The notes: a model not told the origin generated them from the letters alone. 44,748 nucleotides of DNA from Parasutterella muris (GCF_009767915.1 NZ_WSRP01000022.1:1-44748); one strand, 5' to 3'. Positions 16,930 through 26,024 are shown, numbered from the stretch's first letter. Program-made: numbers and translations.

Positions 16930-18048
16930 TTACTGCGCTTTATTCAAATGAATCATAAATGTGCCGTCGTATTTCAGTTCAGGCAGATATGTTTTATAGA
17001 AGTCATTCAGATTTTTTTCCGGATCGATGTCTTTGAAAGCTTCGGGATAAAGCGTCTTAGCCATAAACTGAGTAAATGTGTAGTCAGCCATGTTTCTCAG
17101 ACTTCCGTGATCAACGGCATAAACCTGATTGTTTTTAACCGCGTCGAGCCGGTTCCAGCCCGGGCGCTGTGTGAAAGCAGCAAGCCGCTTCTGTGCATCA
17201 TCCGCTTTTACGGTAAATCCCATTCTCATTTGATCGCCTTCGGATTTATTGCGCCAAATGCTGCCTCCGATAAAGATAATCTGTGGATTCTGAGAGATGA
17301 CGTATTCCCTGTCGAGTGCCATATACGGCTGAGGAGAATTTTCTGCGAGATTGGCGGCTTCGATGTTTTTGAGGATAGCGCCCCACAGAACGTCTTTGTT
17401 GTAGGAGTTTCCATATCTGCCAACACCTTTACTGGCAGTCTCCATGTAGGCACGCTGGTTTTTCTTGTCCTGAGGCAGGTTCCTTATCGTTTGGTAAACG
17501 TGCTCTAGAGAATCCCTGTAGGTTTTATTCTGAGCTGCGGCAATGTCTTCTCGGTTCAGCATCTTGCCGAGGATTTCAGTACTTCTGGTGTGGTTCGCAG
17601 TGGTCATAGCGTGATAGTCAAGGACGACCACCTTGATGCCCGCATTTTCAAACGTCTTGATTCTCTGATTGTTTTCTGTGTATTGAGTGCGTCCGATTAG
17701 CAGTACATCCGGATGCAGACTCAGAATTTTCTCTGCATTAAGGATATCGTCATGGTAACCGCCGATACTCGGCAACTCTTTCATTTTCGGAAAGGACTGA
17801 GTAAAAACCTGGTACTCTCCGAAACGCGTTTCCTCCCAGCCGTCTTTTGTCAGGGCAATTACTTTGTCCAAGCTGGATTTCCCTCCCACCATCATGAAGT
17901 TTGCGATGTAATTTGCGACAACGAATGTATTGGGATGCTGATCAAAATGGATAGTCCTTCCTTCAACGTCTGTAATATCAAAACTTTCGGAAGCAACGAC
18001 AGCAGAGAAAGAAACAGATAGCAGCAATATGGCCAGGATTTTTTTCAT
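16930..18048 (-). CDS. Periplasmic substrate-binding protein of FecCD-type ABC importer
   Basis: A 372-residue protein with a Sec signal peptide (ILAILLLSVSFSAVVAS) and a class III periplasmic-binding fold: FDITDVEGRTIHF at the start, ILSLHPDVLLIG in the first lobe, VISQNPQIIFIGGS in the second and AVKNNQVYAVD near the end. First gene of a four-gene operon (binding protein, permease, ATPase, methyltransferase). Ligand not determined: iron-siderophore, haem, corrinoid or molybdate/tungstate importers share this layout. A dyad 55-85 bases upstream may be its operator. Confidence 0.92.
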   Translation of the reverse strand: MKKILAILLLSVSFSAVVASESFDITDVEGRTIHFDQHPNTFVVANYIANFMMVGGKSSLDKVIALTKDGWEETRFGEYQVFTQSFPKMKELPSIGGYHDDILNAEKILSLHPDVLLIGRTQYTENNQRIKTFENAGIKVVVLDYHAMTTANHTRSTEILGKMLNREDIAAAQNKTYRDSLEHVYQTIRNLPQDKKNQRAYMETASKGVGRYGNSYNKDVLWGAILKNIEAANLAENSPQPYMALDREYVISQNPQIIFIGGSIWRNKSEGDQMRMGFTVKADDAQKRLAAFTQRPGWNRLDAVKNNQVYAVDHGSLRNMADYTFTQFMAKTLYPEAFKDIDPEKNLNDFYKTYLPELKYDGTFMIHLNKAQ

Positions 18049-18101
18049 TATGTCGGTACTCCTTAATAGAGTTTATTAATGCCTAAAAAAAGGAAAAATA
18101 A

Positions 18102-18134
18102 TTCGTATGAGATTTTATAAAATTATCATACAAA
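18102..18134 (-). promoter_or_regulatory. AT-rich dyad upstream of the ABC importer operon
   Basis: Imperfect dyad with outer arms GTATGA/TCATAC and an AT-rich centre (TTTTATAAAA), in the promoter region of the importer operon. It does not match a canonical Fur box well. Candidate operator for a metal-responsive regulator; inference from position and symmetry only. Confidence 0.4.
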
Positions 18135-18229
18135 TAAATTAAAAAACTAAGAATTGACTTAACAACTCAACGAGAAGCCCTATTTTGGTTTGTGTGCGTC
18201 TTGGTGTGCGTATCCCTTAGGAGCGGACC

Positions 18230-18245
18230 GGTTCAATAACTCATT
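18230..18245 (+). repeat. 16-bp direct repeat, copy 1 (possible att site)
   Basis: GGTTCAATAACTCATT, identical to the copy at 27639. It lies in the intergenic gap between the ABC importer operon and the lipase-like gene, just after a tandem pair of GTGTGCGT words (18193-18211). With the tyrosine recombinase at 26025-27008 it could mark one end of an integrated element. A chance 16-mer match in 45 kb is not negligible. Confidence 0.35.
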
Positions 18246-18263
18246 CCGCAATCGGCGGCGTGT

Positions 18264-18281
18264 GACTTCTTAGCAGAAGTC
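18264..18281 (-). terminator. Hairpin downstream of the lipase-like gene
   Basis: GACTTCT/AGAAGTC stem with a TAGC loop, 32 bases beyond the stop of the minus-strand lipase-like gene. No T tract, so termination is uncertain. Confidence 0.35.
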
Positions 18282-18312
18282 GCTTCCGATTCGAGGAGAA
18301 GTAAAGGCGCTA

Positions 18313-20196
18313 TTATCTGGCAGTTGGCTTAGTGATAATTTCGCTTCTTAAAATTTCTCGGATTTTTAAGATGGCTTGAGGCGTTTCCTGCACAGAATGA
18401 CCCGAAACAACAACAGTTTCACTTGCAGCGCCGTCAAGGTGAGAACTCCAGTAAGGGACAATTCCGTCAGAAGATTCTTCGAGAGGTCCCTCGGGGTTTT
18501 CTCTGCCGATGATCGAGAAGTATTTTACATTTGGTGAGATTTTGAGCTGCTCTAAAATCTTAACGGTTGGGTCCTTAGCCGATAAATTATCAACGCCGGT
18601 CATCGAAATTTCTCTTGGAAGTTCTCGTCCGAAAATAGTCAATGCCATCTCGCCCACTGTATTCACGATAGAAAGGGGAAGCTTCACAAAAGAGGCTAAG
18701 TATTTCGCCCACGATGCATCCGCGTACGGCGTTCCGCGATGCGGTGCCGCTAAAAAGATTGCGTCGGAGACGCCGCGGAGCGGTTCGAATTTGATAATAG
18801 AGGAGAATTTACTGCTCTTCGCACTGAGCTTTGCTCCGGCCGCAGGATATTTTTTCTCAAGTGCATCCAAAAGAACATCTCCGGAGCTGGAAACTAAGAG
18901 CCTTGCCAAAATACCGCCCATACTATGACCGATCAGCGTAATGCCGCGGCTCGCAATGTTGGATCTGCTCGGATCGAAGTGGTCAATCGTCTTGTTAATT
19001 GCCTCAGCGATCTCATAGCGATTAATTAGGAGCGGTACATTTGTCGGGTAATAGACCTGCCAAATTTGGAAATGATCCCGAAGGATTTTGTCTCCCATAA
19101 TTTCGTTTGCAGTGTTGACCCATGCTTCCGGGCTGCTGGCCAAGCCGTGAATGAGGATAATTGTCCTCAGGTTTTTCTGATAAGGCCGCATGAGAAAGAC
19201 GGCCGGTCGATCAATGATCGTACCTCGTCCGAAAATACTCGTAAACGAAGTTACCGCAAAATCCGAGCTTGCTAGCCACAGTCCGTATGCGCCACTGAAA
19301 TTCGCAGATAACGGAACTCTTGTTTTACCAATCGTGATGCTTCCTGTCGTTGAGGCATCATACGTGGTAATTAGCGCTTCATGAGTCTGAGTAATTTCGG
19401 AGAGATTTTTCCCGGGGAAAGAAATCATCGCAGTAATCGCGGAGTAAGGCATCAGGCGCCAAGGCTGATCTTTTTCCTCTTTACCCTCCTTTGCCGAAAG
19501 AACCATTCGCGCGCCAAGTCCGTCTTGACTGTATTGGTTCTTGAGACCTTTAAATGAAAGCACGGTATCCGGGATGATATCTGTGATGTGATCCGGTTGG
19601 CTGAGTTCCGGAGCGGAGAGTCCTGCAATAGAGATTTCCCAATTCTTTTCTCTGATTGGAAATTGAATGGGTTTGCCTTTAGCGGCAATGTAAAGCTGTT
19701 CAATAGCGTTTTGGACTGCAAAGTTATAGTAGTCCTTCACCTGAGTTTGACGGTCTTCGAGTGCTCGGCTACTAATAGTCCTGTCAGAGAAGAAAAGATA
19801 AGCGTACGCGTATCGAGCCGCCTCAAGATAATCATTTACCAGCTGAGAGACTAAATTCTCCTCATCAACAAACTCTCTGTTCTGCATCCGAATTTTTGCG
19901 TCTTTCTGAGTCTTCATGGCCTTAAAAAGCCACATCTCCGCCAGTGCAGAAAGCTTTTGATCCGTGCCGGTGATTTTGCTATTGGAGACCGTCTTCAGAC
20001 AGGTGTCGATATTATTTTCGCAGTCGGATAATCCAAGAGCGGTCAGAACTGTGATGTTCTGTTCACTTAAATGTCCCTGAGAAATAACGTCACCGCGTCT
20101 TTGCTTCAGGTATTCCTGACTATCAATGCTCGATACCTGAACGGAGGCGCAGCCCGAGAGCAGTAAACAGAACAGAAGACAGATGAACGCTTTCAT
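18313..20196 (-). CDS. Lipase/esterase-like alpha/beta-hydrolase lipoprotein
   Basis: A 627-residue lipoprotein: signal peptide with lipobox LLSGC (Cys16). The N-terminal ~330 residues are a helical region of unknown function; the C-terminal half is an alpha/beta-hydrolase with oxyanion motif LIHGLASSPEAW, nucleophile elbow GHSMGG (Ser near 425), a likely acid in SSDGIVPYW and catalytic His in VVSGHSVQETP. Similar to PGAP1-like and DUF676-type esterases. Likely anchored in the outer or inner membrane and hydrolysing lipid or ester substrates in the envelope. Monocistronic on the minus strand. Confidence 0.88.
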   Translation of the reverse strand: MKAFICLLFCLLLSGCASVQVSSIDSQEYLKQRRGDVISQGHLSEQNITVLTALGLSDCENNIDTCLKTVSNSKITGTDQKLSALAEMWLFKAMKTQKDAKIRMQNREFVDEENLVSQLVNDYLEAARYAYAYLFFSDRTISSRALEDRQTQVKDYYNFAVQNAIEQLYIAAKGKPIQFPIREKNWEISIAGLSAPELSQPDHITDIIPDTVLSFKGLKNQYSQDGLGARMVLSAKEGKEEKDQPWRLMPYSAITAMISFPGKNLSEITQTHEALITTYDASTTGSITIGKTRVPLSANFSGAYGLWLASSDFAVTSFTSIFGRGTIIDRPAVFLMRPYQKNLRTIILIHGLASSPEAWVNTANEIMGDKILRDHFQIWQVYYPTNVPLLINRYEIAEAINKTIDHFDPSRSNIASRGITLIGHSMGGILARLLVSSSGDVLLDALEKKYPAAGAKLSAKSSKFSSIIKFEPLRGVSDAIFLAAPHRGTPYADASWAKYLASFVKLPLSIVNTVGEMALTIFGRELPREISMTGVDNLSAKDPTVKILEQLKISPNVKYFSIIGRENPEGPLEESSDGIVPYWSSHLDGAASETVVVSGHSVQETPQAILKIREILRSEIITKPTAR

Positions 20197-20285
20197 TTAA
20201 CGTAGGAACAAGAGAATAGAGCGATTGTACCGAGCAAATCTCCTGGAGTTGCTATGTTCGGCTTTCTTTGTTTTCGTTTTGGGAA

Positions 20286-21182
20286 TTATTGGAAATTTCT
20301 TTTGCTTCCGACAAACCCGAGAAAAATGACAGCCGCCAGAATCATTGACGCACCGATCAGCATCGGTGTATTCATCTTTTGTGAGAAAAGCAGCCATGAC
20401 AAAAGAATAGCTGTCAGTGGTTCAACGGTTTCTAAAACACCAGTAATCGTCGGAAGAATCTTACCCGCACTAATGATGTACAGCATGTAGGCGACAATAT
20501 GGCCCATGACGGCGACCCAAAAGACAGAGAGAACGGTTAAGAATGTCCAGTCCAGCTTCACCTGCCAGAACGGAAAATATATATTGCTGAGAACGGATGC
20601 AAACAACATCGCCCAAGCCATGGAAATCAGCGGTCCGACCTTCCTTACGAGTGCGCGGCTTTGAAGTGTGTAACCCGCACTGAACAAAGGCGCGCCCAAG
20701 CCGATTAGGACAGGAAGCCACCGTAAAGAAATCGCAGAAAAGTTTCCCTTCGTCGCCAATAGGGATACACCTGCAAGAGCCAGTCCGCAGCAAAGAATTT
20801 GAGAAACAGTAGGGCGGACAGAAGCAAATATCAGCAGTCCCATAATGCAAAACGGGCGTGTCGCAGCAATGACCGCTGCAGTTTCCGCGTTTGAGTATTT
20901 CACGCATACGTAGAAGCTGACCTCTGTGAGCAGTAAAAGCAAACCAAAAATCATCATCTGTCCGATATTCCACGGACTTTTAAGTACAGCAAAGGTTTCC
21001 TGCGGAGAACGAACCAAAGCAGCCGCAAAGAGAAGCACCGTGGATAGCAGCATTGTCAGCGAGATAAAGGGTGCCGGGGTCAGTTTCGCCGTATGCAGAA
21101 GATATTGAGAGGCAATGTCCATCGTGCCCCAAAAGAATCCTGATAAAACTCCGCAAATGACGCCGACTGTCCCGATATTCAT
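20286..21182 (-). CDS. EamA/DMT-family transporter
   Basis: A 298-residue inner-membrane protein with about ten hydrophobic segments arranged as two EamA repeats (LSGFFWGTMDIASQYLL in the first; LIGLGAPLFSAGYTLQSRAL and GVLETVEPLTAILLSWLLF in the second). Families of this type export amino acids or other small metabolites. It lies downstream of trpBA on the same strand but behind a strong terminator, so it probably has its own promoter; an aromatic amino acid or indole exporter role is possible only by position. Confidence 0.9.
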   Translation of the reverse strand: MNIGTVGVICGVLSGFFWGTMDIASQYLLHTAKLTPAPFISLTMLLSTVLLFAAALVRSPQETFAVLKSPWNIGQMMIFGLLLLLTEVSFYVCVKYSNAETAAVIAATRPFCIMGLLIFASVRPTVSQILCCGLALAGVSLLATKGNFSAISLRWLPVLIGLGAPLFSAGYTLQSRALVRKVGPLISMAWAMLFASVLSNIYFPFWQVKLDWTFLTVLSVFWVAVMGHIVAYMLYIISAGKILPTITGVLETVEPLTAILLSWLLFSQKMNTPMLIGASMILAAVIFLGFVGSKRNFQ

Positions 21183-21350
21183 TTTTACCTCCGCTTATGA
21201 ATGGAGTTATAGGGCTCGCAGGACGATTAAAGGCACACGATTATTATTTTTTGGGTATAAAGTTTCTGTATATCTCTTAGGCCGAGAAGGCTTTTGGGCG
21301 CCTATCGGATGATTTATCGAATTAGGCGGTTGAGGATGAGAACAGAAGAA

Positions 21351-21371
21351 GCGGGCGCTGAATGCGCCCGC
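21351..21371 (-). terminator. Rho-independent terminator of trpBA
   Basis: GC-rich stem GCGGGCGC/GCGCCCGC with a 5-nt loop, 10 bases after the trpA stop; on the minus strand it is followed by the U-rich TTCTTCTGTTCT. Confidence 0.8.
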
Positions 21372-21380
21372 GATGTCAGG

Positions 21381-22154
21381 TTATCCCATCACCTGCTTCA
21401 GTCGACCGATATATTCACGGATTGGATTAACCGCTTCAGCTCCTTTTTCTTCCAGCAGCTGAAGCAGCGGAGCTCCGATGACAATTCCATCAGCAAACTG
21501 CAGAACCTCTTGAATCTGTTCCAACTCAAGCCCGTTTGCATCAATGCAGCAGGGGATTTGCGGGTTGGCATCCTTTGCTTCGCAAACCATTGCTTTGAGC
21601 TTTGAGCAGACATCCTCTTCAGAATTCGTCGCATCTGGTGCGGCAATACCGTAAAGGAATCCTTCAGCTTCGGAAGCAATCTTTGGGACTCTCTTTCCTG
21701 AGGAAGTCGAAAGCATTGAAATTAGTTCGACTCCGTATTTTCTGCAGAGCGGAGCAAAGTCATCCTTTTCCTCAAAAGGTACATCCGGAAGTAAGAGCCC
21801 TTTAATTCCGGTTTCCTGACATCTTTTTAAAAAGCGTTCTGTTCCATAGCCAAAAACCACATTAGCGTAAGTCATGATGACAAAGGGCGCTTTTATTTCG
21901 GACTGAAGTTTCTCAGCCATGCTGAACACTTTATCCGTGGTTACGCCGCCCTTAAGTGCCCGAGCGCTGGCTCTTTGGGCAATCGGAGGCTCTCCGGCCG
22001 GATCAGAAAAAGGAATACCAAGTTCAATAATGTCGGCCCCTGTCTGATCGACAGTCTTGATAACATCAGCTGTCACGGCTAAATCAGGATCTCCACACGT
22101 AATGTAAGGAATGAGAACTTTGCCGTTTTTAAAAGTCTGAGCAATATTATTCAT
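21381..22154 (-). CDS. trpA: Divergent tryptophan synthase alpha subunit
   Basis: A 257-residue TIM-barrel protein clearly related to clostridial TrpA ([43 protein letters not shown]). The two catalytic acids are retained: Glu44 (Glu49 of E. coli TrpA) and Glu55 at the Asp60 position. Several motifs that hold the substrate phosphate are changed: loop 2 reads DPAGEPP where the family has DP-x-A-E/D-G-P; loop 6 reads AAPDATN where GVTG is expected; and GFGIS is replaced by DANGL (205-209). The start overlaps the trpB stop by 8 nt. It would convert indole-3-glycerol phosphate to indole, but activity is doubtful; it may instead serve as an allosteric partner for TrpB. Confidence 0.88.
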   Translation of the reverse strand: MNNIAQTFKNGKVLIPYITCGDPDLAVTADVIKTVDQTGADIIELGIPFSDPAGEPPIAQRASARALKGGVTTDKVFSMAEKLQSEIKAPFVIMTYANVVFGYGTERFLKRCQETGIKGLLLPDVPFEEKDDFAPLCRKYGVELISMLSTSSGKRVPKIASEAEGFLYGIAAPDATNSEEDVCSKLKAMVCEAKDANPQIPCCIDANGLELEQIQEVLQFADGIVIGAPLLQLLEEKGAEAVNPIREYIGRLKQVMG

Positions 22155-23331
22155 GGATGTTTTCTCCTCTGTAGCGGGCGATAGCGGCGCAGTCCTTGTC
22201 TCCTCGTCCGGAAATGTTGATCACGATGATTTGGTCTTTGTTCATAGTCGGTGCAAGTTTGCGTGCGTAGGCGACCGCATGAGACGATTCAATTGCAGGA
22301 ATGATGCCTTCACACTTGGATAAATACTCGAATGCGTCGACAGCCTCGTCATCTGTAATACCTACATACTGAGCTCTGCCGCTGTCGTAAAGATATGAGT
22401 GCTCAGGCCCGACGCCGGGATAGTCCAGTCCGGCAGAGATACAGTAAACAGGAGCAATCTGTCCGAATTCATCCTGACAGAAATAACTCTTCATCCCGTG
22501 GAAGATTCCGGTGCGTCCTGTACAAATGGTCGCAGCTGTCTCCGCTGTATCAACTCCTCTTCCTGCCCCTTCGACACCGATAAGCTGTACTTCTTTATCC
22601 TCGATGAAGTTATAGAAAGCGCCGATCGCGTTGCTTCCGCCGCCGACACAGGCAATAACCGCATCAGGGAGCCTGCCTTCTTTTTCTAGGATTTGCTCCT
22701 TAGTTTCCTTGGAAATTACTGCTTGAAAATCGCGAACCATGGTTGGGAACGGGTGAGGGCCGACAGCTGAACCCAAACAGTAATGGGTATCTTTCAAGCG
22801 GCAAGTCCATTCTCCCAGTGCCTCGTTGACCGCATCCTTCAGGGTGGCTGTTCCTGATGTCACGGCAATGACTTCTGCGCCGAGAAGCTTCATACGATAG
22901 ACATTTAAAGCCTGACGTTCCGTGTCTTCTTTACCCATATAGACAACACATTCCATACCGAGTAAAGCTGCAGCGGTTGCTGTTGCCACGCCATGCTGAC
23001 CCGCACCGGTTTCAGCTAGTAAACGGGTTTTGCCCATTTTCTTAGCAAGGAGCGCCTGACCTAAAACATTGTTGATTTTGTGCGCGCCCGTATGGTTTAA
23101 ATCTTCGCGTTTAAGATAAATCTTTGCGCCGCCGAGATCCTCGGTCATTCGTTTTGCGAAATAAAGACGGGACGGTCTTCCCGCATATTCGTTCAGCAGC
23201 TCCTGCAGTTCTTTGTTGAATTCTGGATCATTTTTATAATGATCGTAAGCCTCCTCGAGCTCCTCAAGAGCGCTCATTAGAAGTTCCGGTACGTACTGTC
23301 CGCCGTGTATTCCAAATCGTCCTTTTTGCAT
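22147..23331 (-). CDS. trpB: Tryptophan synthase beta subunit, clostridial type
   Basis: A 394-residue PLP enzyme. The ATG at 23331 ([17 protein letters not shown]) is chosen: it matches the family start and has AAGGA seven bases upstream; an in-frame ATG at 23370 is less likely. Visible are the PLP lysine ([10 protein letters not shown], Lys85), the catalytic Glu region ([11 protein letters not shown]) and the phosphate-binding GGGSNA. It joins indole and serine to give tryptophan. The sequence has the flavour of Lachnospiraceae/Clostridia TrpB rather than Betaproteobacteria (my recollection, untested). No trpE, D, C or F is adjacent. Expression is probably controlled by the T-box leader at 23585-23891. 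Confidence 0.95.
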   Translation of the reverse strand: MQKGRFGIHGGQYVPELLMSALEELEEAYDHYKNDPEFNKELQELLNEYAGRPSRLYFAKRMTEDLGGAKIYLKREDLNHTGAHKINNVLGQALLAKKMGKTRLLAETGAGQHGVATATAAALLGMECVVYMGKEDTERQALNVYRMKLLGAEVIAVTSGTATLKDAVNEALGEWTCRLKDTHYCLGSAVGPHPFPTMVRDFQAVISKETKEQILEKEGRLPDAVIACVGGGSNAIGAFYNFIEDKEVQLIGVEGAGRGVDTAETAATICTGRTGIFHGMKSYFCQDEFGQIAPVYCISAGLDYPGVGPEHSYLYDSGRAQYVGITDDEAVDAFEYLSKCEGIIPAIESSHAVAYARKLAPTMNKDQIIVINISGRGDKDCAAIARYRGENIHE

Positions 23332-23584
23332 TTTGAATTCCTTTTTTCTATCAGTAAGTTTGGTGATCATCTGCGTAAAACTCTTGCAGGAGAAGTCGTG
23401 GATAAAACCTCTTGCGGCAAAGGGTCACGACTGAAGACAAAGCAAGTACGGGTTAGGGCCGCTATTGCTTCTTTAGGGAATAGAGAATCTCTGGCGCGCT
23501 CACGGACGGAGCGGAAGGCTTCTCGGCACAGATTAGATCTAAATTTCAGCATCGATATTCACCTCGATTTATTCGAGGCGGATA
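23332..23584 (-). other. Long spacer between the T-box terminator and trpB
   Basis: About 250 bases between the riboswitch and the trpB start. It contains a small hairpin (CCTCGA...CGAGG-type, about 23563-23580) and a 61-codon frame (23367-23552) whose composition is Arg/Ser-rich and resembles no family I know. It may be remnant coding sequence of a gene once located between the T-box and trpB, or simply untranslated leader. Confidence 0.35.
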
Positions 23585-23891
23585 CGCAAAACCCGTCCTC
23601 GAATAAAAACTTTCGTTAAAAAACAAAACTCTTATTCAAGGACGGGCGTTGATTCGCTCGCGGTGCCACCTTGGATTCATCTGCTTCAAGCGTTACAAAT
23701 ACACTTTGGCAAATGCACTCTGCGAAGTACCATCATACTTCCGGCAACTCACGTATGCCTTACGTCGCAGAATACTCAGCTGTATGCAGCCTTTCCTTGC
23801 GCCCTCAGCGACCCATTATGCAAGTATGCGTCCTGCCCGTATCTCAGCTACACGGACTCTCTGTGAGTGCACTACAAGCTTTACTTTCGCT
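23585..23891 (-). promoter_or_regulatory. Tryptophan-type T-box riboswitch upstream of trpBA
   Basis: The minus-strand transcript shows the T-box architecture. Stem I is closed by AGCGA (23887-23891) and UCGCU (23807-23811), with an AGUA element right after the 5' strand, an AGAG motif and a CCGU/ACGG apical stem. On the 3' side UGG (23813-23815), followed by a purine and then the closing strand, is the likely specifier codon, giving tRNA-Trp. The T-box sequence AAGGTGGCACCGCG is at 23659-23672; its CAAGG (23669-23673) can pair with CCTTG (23637-23641) to form the antiterminator, which excludes the terminator 5' arm. Uncharged tRNA-Trp would therefore turn on trpBA. Such leaders are typical of Firmicutes. 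Confidence 0.85.
23588..23646 (-). terminator. Terminator arm of the T-box leader
   Basis: Two 15-nt arms (23632-23646 and 23592-23606) pair with one G-U wobble, and are followed on the minus strand by UUUU at 23591-23588. The 5' arm overlaps the sequence that pairs with the T-box bulge region, giving the mutually exclusive structures expected of a transcriptional T-box. Confidence 0.82.
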
Positions 23892-23979
23892 TCATAGGTT
23901 TAATTTCTATTTTTAGAATATCAAAGAAAATTTAGAAAAATAAAGTTCTGACAGAAATTTTTTTGGGTATGTAAAACCC

Positions 23980-25632
23980 CTAACGTTCAGCTTTTGCACC
24001 CGTGATTGCGGTAATACTTTGTTCCGGTCGATCCAAAACCGGTGAGTTCTTTGTCAGCCACTTGGCAAAAAGTTCCGGTATTAAAACATTTGTTTTTTTG
24101 ACAACTTTTCCGCTGCCAAGCGCCTTATGTCCGTCTCCTCCGGATGCCAGAAAGGTGTTCAGTGCGACCGTGTACCTGCGATTGAGCTTTATCGGCACCC
24201 ATCGTCCCTTCTGATTTTGAACCTCAACAGAGATGACACGTTTACCGACTTCAGCAGTAGGATCGTAAGAATATCTTAACCCCGCAGTTTGCAAAATTCT
24301 AGGACCTATGCCGCCCTCGTCTGAGACACCGCGCTCAACCGCTTCGAGAAGCTCTCGCCCGGTGTATTCTTTGATTTCCAATATGTCCTGAAAGGGCTGG
24401 AGGTTATCCAGATCTCCTTTTGTTACTGTCCCGACCGGTATTGATCCACGGAAACTTCCGCCGTTAATCAGTGCAATGGATGCTCCGTTCTTCTTTGCGT
24501 ATTCAAGCATTGCACGCGTTACTAGAAAGGTAGAAAAACAGTCCCCGTGTCGGCATGCTTCTATTCCGTCGTTAGCTCTAACTCGGTTCTCACCGACAAT
24601 AACGGAATTTTCTTTTTGAATTTTCTCAGCCGCCTCATCAATAATCTGTGTGATCTCTTTATCCCCGCCGGCTTTTCCCATCAGCATCGGACTGCCAGAC
24701 CAAGAAATCGGCTTGCCGGTGTTATCGAATCTGACGGAAAGATTTCCAAGATACTTTGCTTCTCCGGACGTGGTCACGATCAAAACCGGGGCTCCGTTTG
24801 GAGACTTTTCAACAATGGGGTAGCCCCCTATTTTTGATCCCGGGCCGATGTAATCGTGAGTATGTCCGCCAACGATAATATCAATGTCTGCGACCTCTGA
24901 AGCCAGCTTTTTATCAAAAGGCAAGCCCATATGAGAAAGCACAATAATGACATGTACGCCGGCTTTTTGAATTTCCTGTACAGAAGAGCGGACGGCTTGT
25001 ATCGGATTAATAAATTTCGTGTGTCTGCAGGCGATGGATTCGCTGACAACATCGGGATTTGCAATACCGATGATGCCAACCCTCTCTTTGTTGTATTCGG
25101 TAATGACGTACGGTTTGATGTTTGCTTTTCTAAGCGCACAGCCGTCTTCCGGCTTTAAGTTCGCTGCCAGAAACTGGTAATTAGCCGTGTTAATAAATGC
25201 CAGAAGCTTTTCGCAGCCTTCATCGAACTCATGGTTGCCCAGCGTTGCATAGTTAAACCCCATGAGATTATCGATCTTTCTAACGAACTGTGATTTTCCG
25301 TTCACGTAGAGTAATGAACCTTGAAACTGATCACCTGCATCTAAGAAAAGTGTTTCAGGGTCTTCTTTTTTAGCCTGTTTTACATAAGCCGCAATAGCGC
25401 CGTAACCGCCGGTACAGCCTTCTTCCCGAAGACAAGCATTGTCACTCTTGCTTCCGGCAAAATGCGAGTGCATATCGTTAGTATGGAGTATTTTTAATTC
25501 CGGTCCATTGTCGACTGAAGGATGAAGAGCGCAGCCTGAGAGAAAAAGCACAAAGAGAAGCAGAAGACAGGTTCGCTTATAGACGGCTGCTAATCCATGA
25601 GCGGAGTCTAAGTTAGTCAAAGTTTTATGCAT
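23980..25632 (-). CDS. UshA/5'-nucleotidase-like metallophosphatase lipoprotein
   Basis: A 550-residue lipoprotein from the ATG at 25632, placed so that the signal peptide (LLLLFVLFLSGC) sits near the N-terminus; the frame extends upstream to a TTG at 25899 but that would bury the lipobox. The metallophosphatase domain shows LHTNDMHSHF, DAGDQFQGS, TLGNHEFDEG, VLSHMG and VGGHTHD. The C-terminal 5'-nucleotidase domain follows (NGGSFRGSIPVG, LQPFQD, FLASGGDGH). It should hydrolyse nucleotides or nucleotide sugars at the cell envelope to feed phosphate and nucleoside salvage. It lies upstream of the T-box leader on the same strand; no clear Shine-Dalgarno is seen. Confidence 0.88.
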   Translation of the reverse strand: MHKTLTNLDSAHGLAAVYKRTCLLLLFVLFLSGCALHPSVDNGPELKILHTNDMHSHFAGSKSDNACLREEGCTGGYGAIAAYVKQAKKEDPETLFLDAGDQFQGSLLYVNGKSQFVRKIDNLMGFNYATLGNHEFDEGCEKLLAFINTANYQFLAANLKPEDGCALRKANIKPYVITEYNKERVGIIGIANPDVVSESIACRHTKFINPIQAVRSSVQEIQKAGVHVIIVLSHMGLPFDKKLASEVADIDIIVGGHTHDYIGPGSKIGGYPIVEKSPNGAPVLIVTTSGEAKYLGNLSVRFDNTGKPISWSGSPMLMGKAGGDKEITQIIDEAAEKIQKENSVIVGENRVRANDGIEACRHGDCFSTFLVTRAMLEYAKKNGASIALINGGSFRGSIPVGTVTKGDLDNLQPFQDILEIKEYTGRELLEAVERGVSDEGGIGPRILQTAGLRYSYDPTAEVGKRVISVEVQNQKGRWVPIKLNRRYTVALNTFLASGGDGHKALGSGKVVKKTNVLIPELFAKWLTKNSPVLDRPEQSITAITGAKAER

Positions 25633-26024
25633 TGAACGATCTGCTTTGGCGGAATCTTTGTGATGAAGCGTGCCAAATTTAAAACGATAATTTACCAAAA
25701 ACCTGCGGTTTGGAGTAATTACTATTTTCTCGTTTACAACTAAATCCATTGAAGCCAGTTGCAAATTTGATAGCTGTTGTCGGAAGTTTGCGCTTGGAAA
25801 TGCAGCCGCTTTGGCGTCCGAAGCTTTGAGAAAAAAGAGGTATGTTGATTCAAATGAATAACCCCAACTCGTCAGAGTATTAATAAAGTTAAATGGCAAA
25901 GAAAAATTAAAGGATTAGACGCTATGCCGAAGTTTGTGACCACAGCCGGATGAAGCAGACTACATTATCTTCCGTTATTTTTAACTCTTGGGTTGTTTCG
26001 GTTTGCGCTCTTATGGCGGACCAT

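Noticed and set aside
23367-23552. 61-codon minus-strand frame as a regulatory leader peptide for trpBA
   Set aside because: It has no tandem Trp codons, no clear ribosome-binding site, and lies after the T-box terminator, so classic attenuation does not fit.
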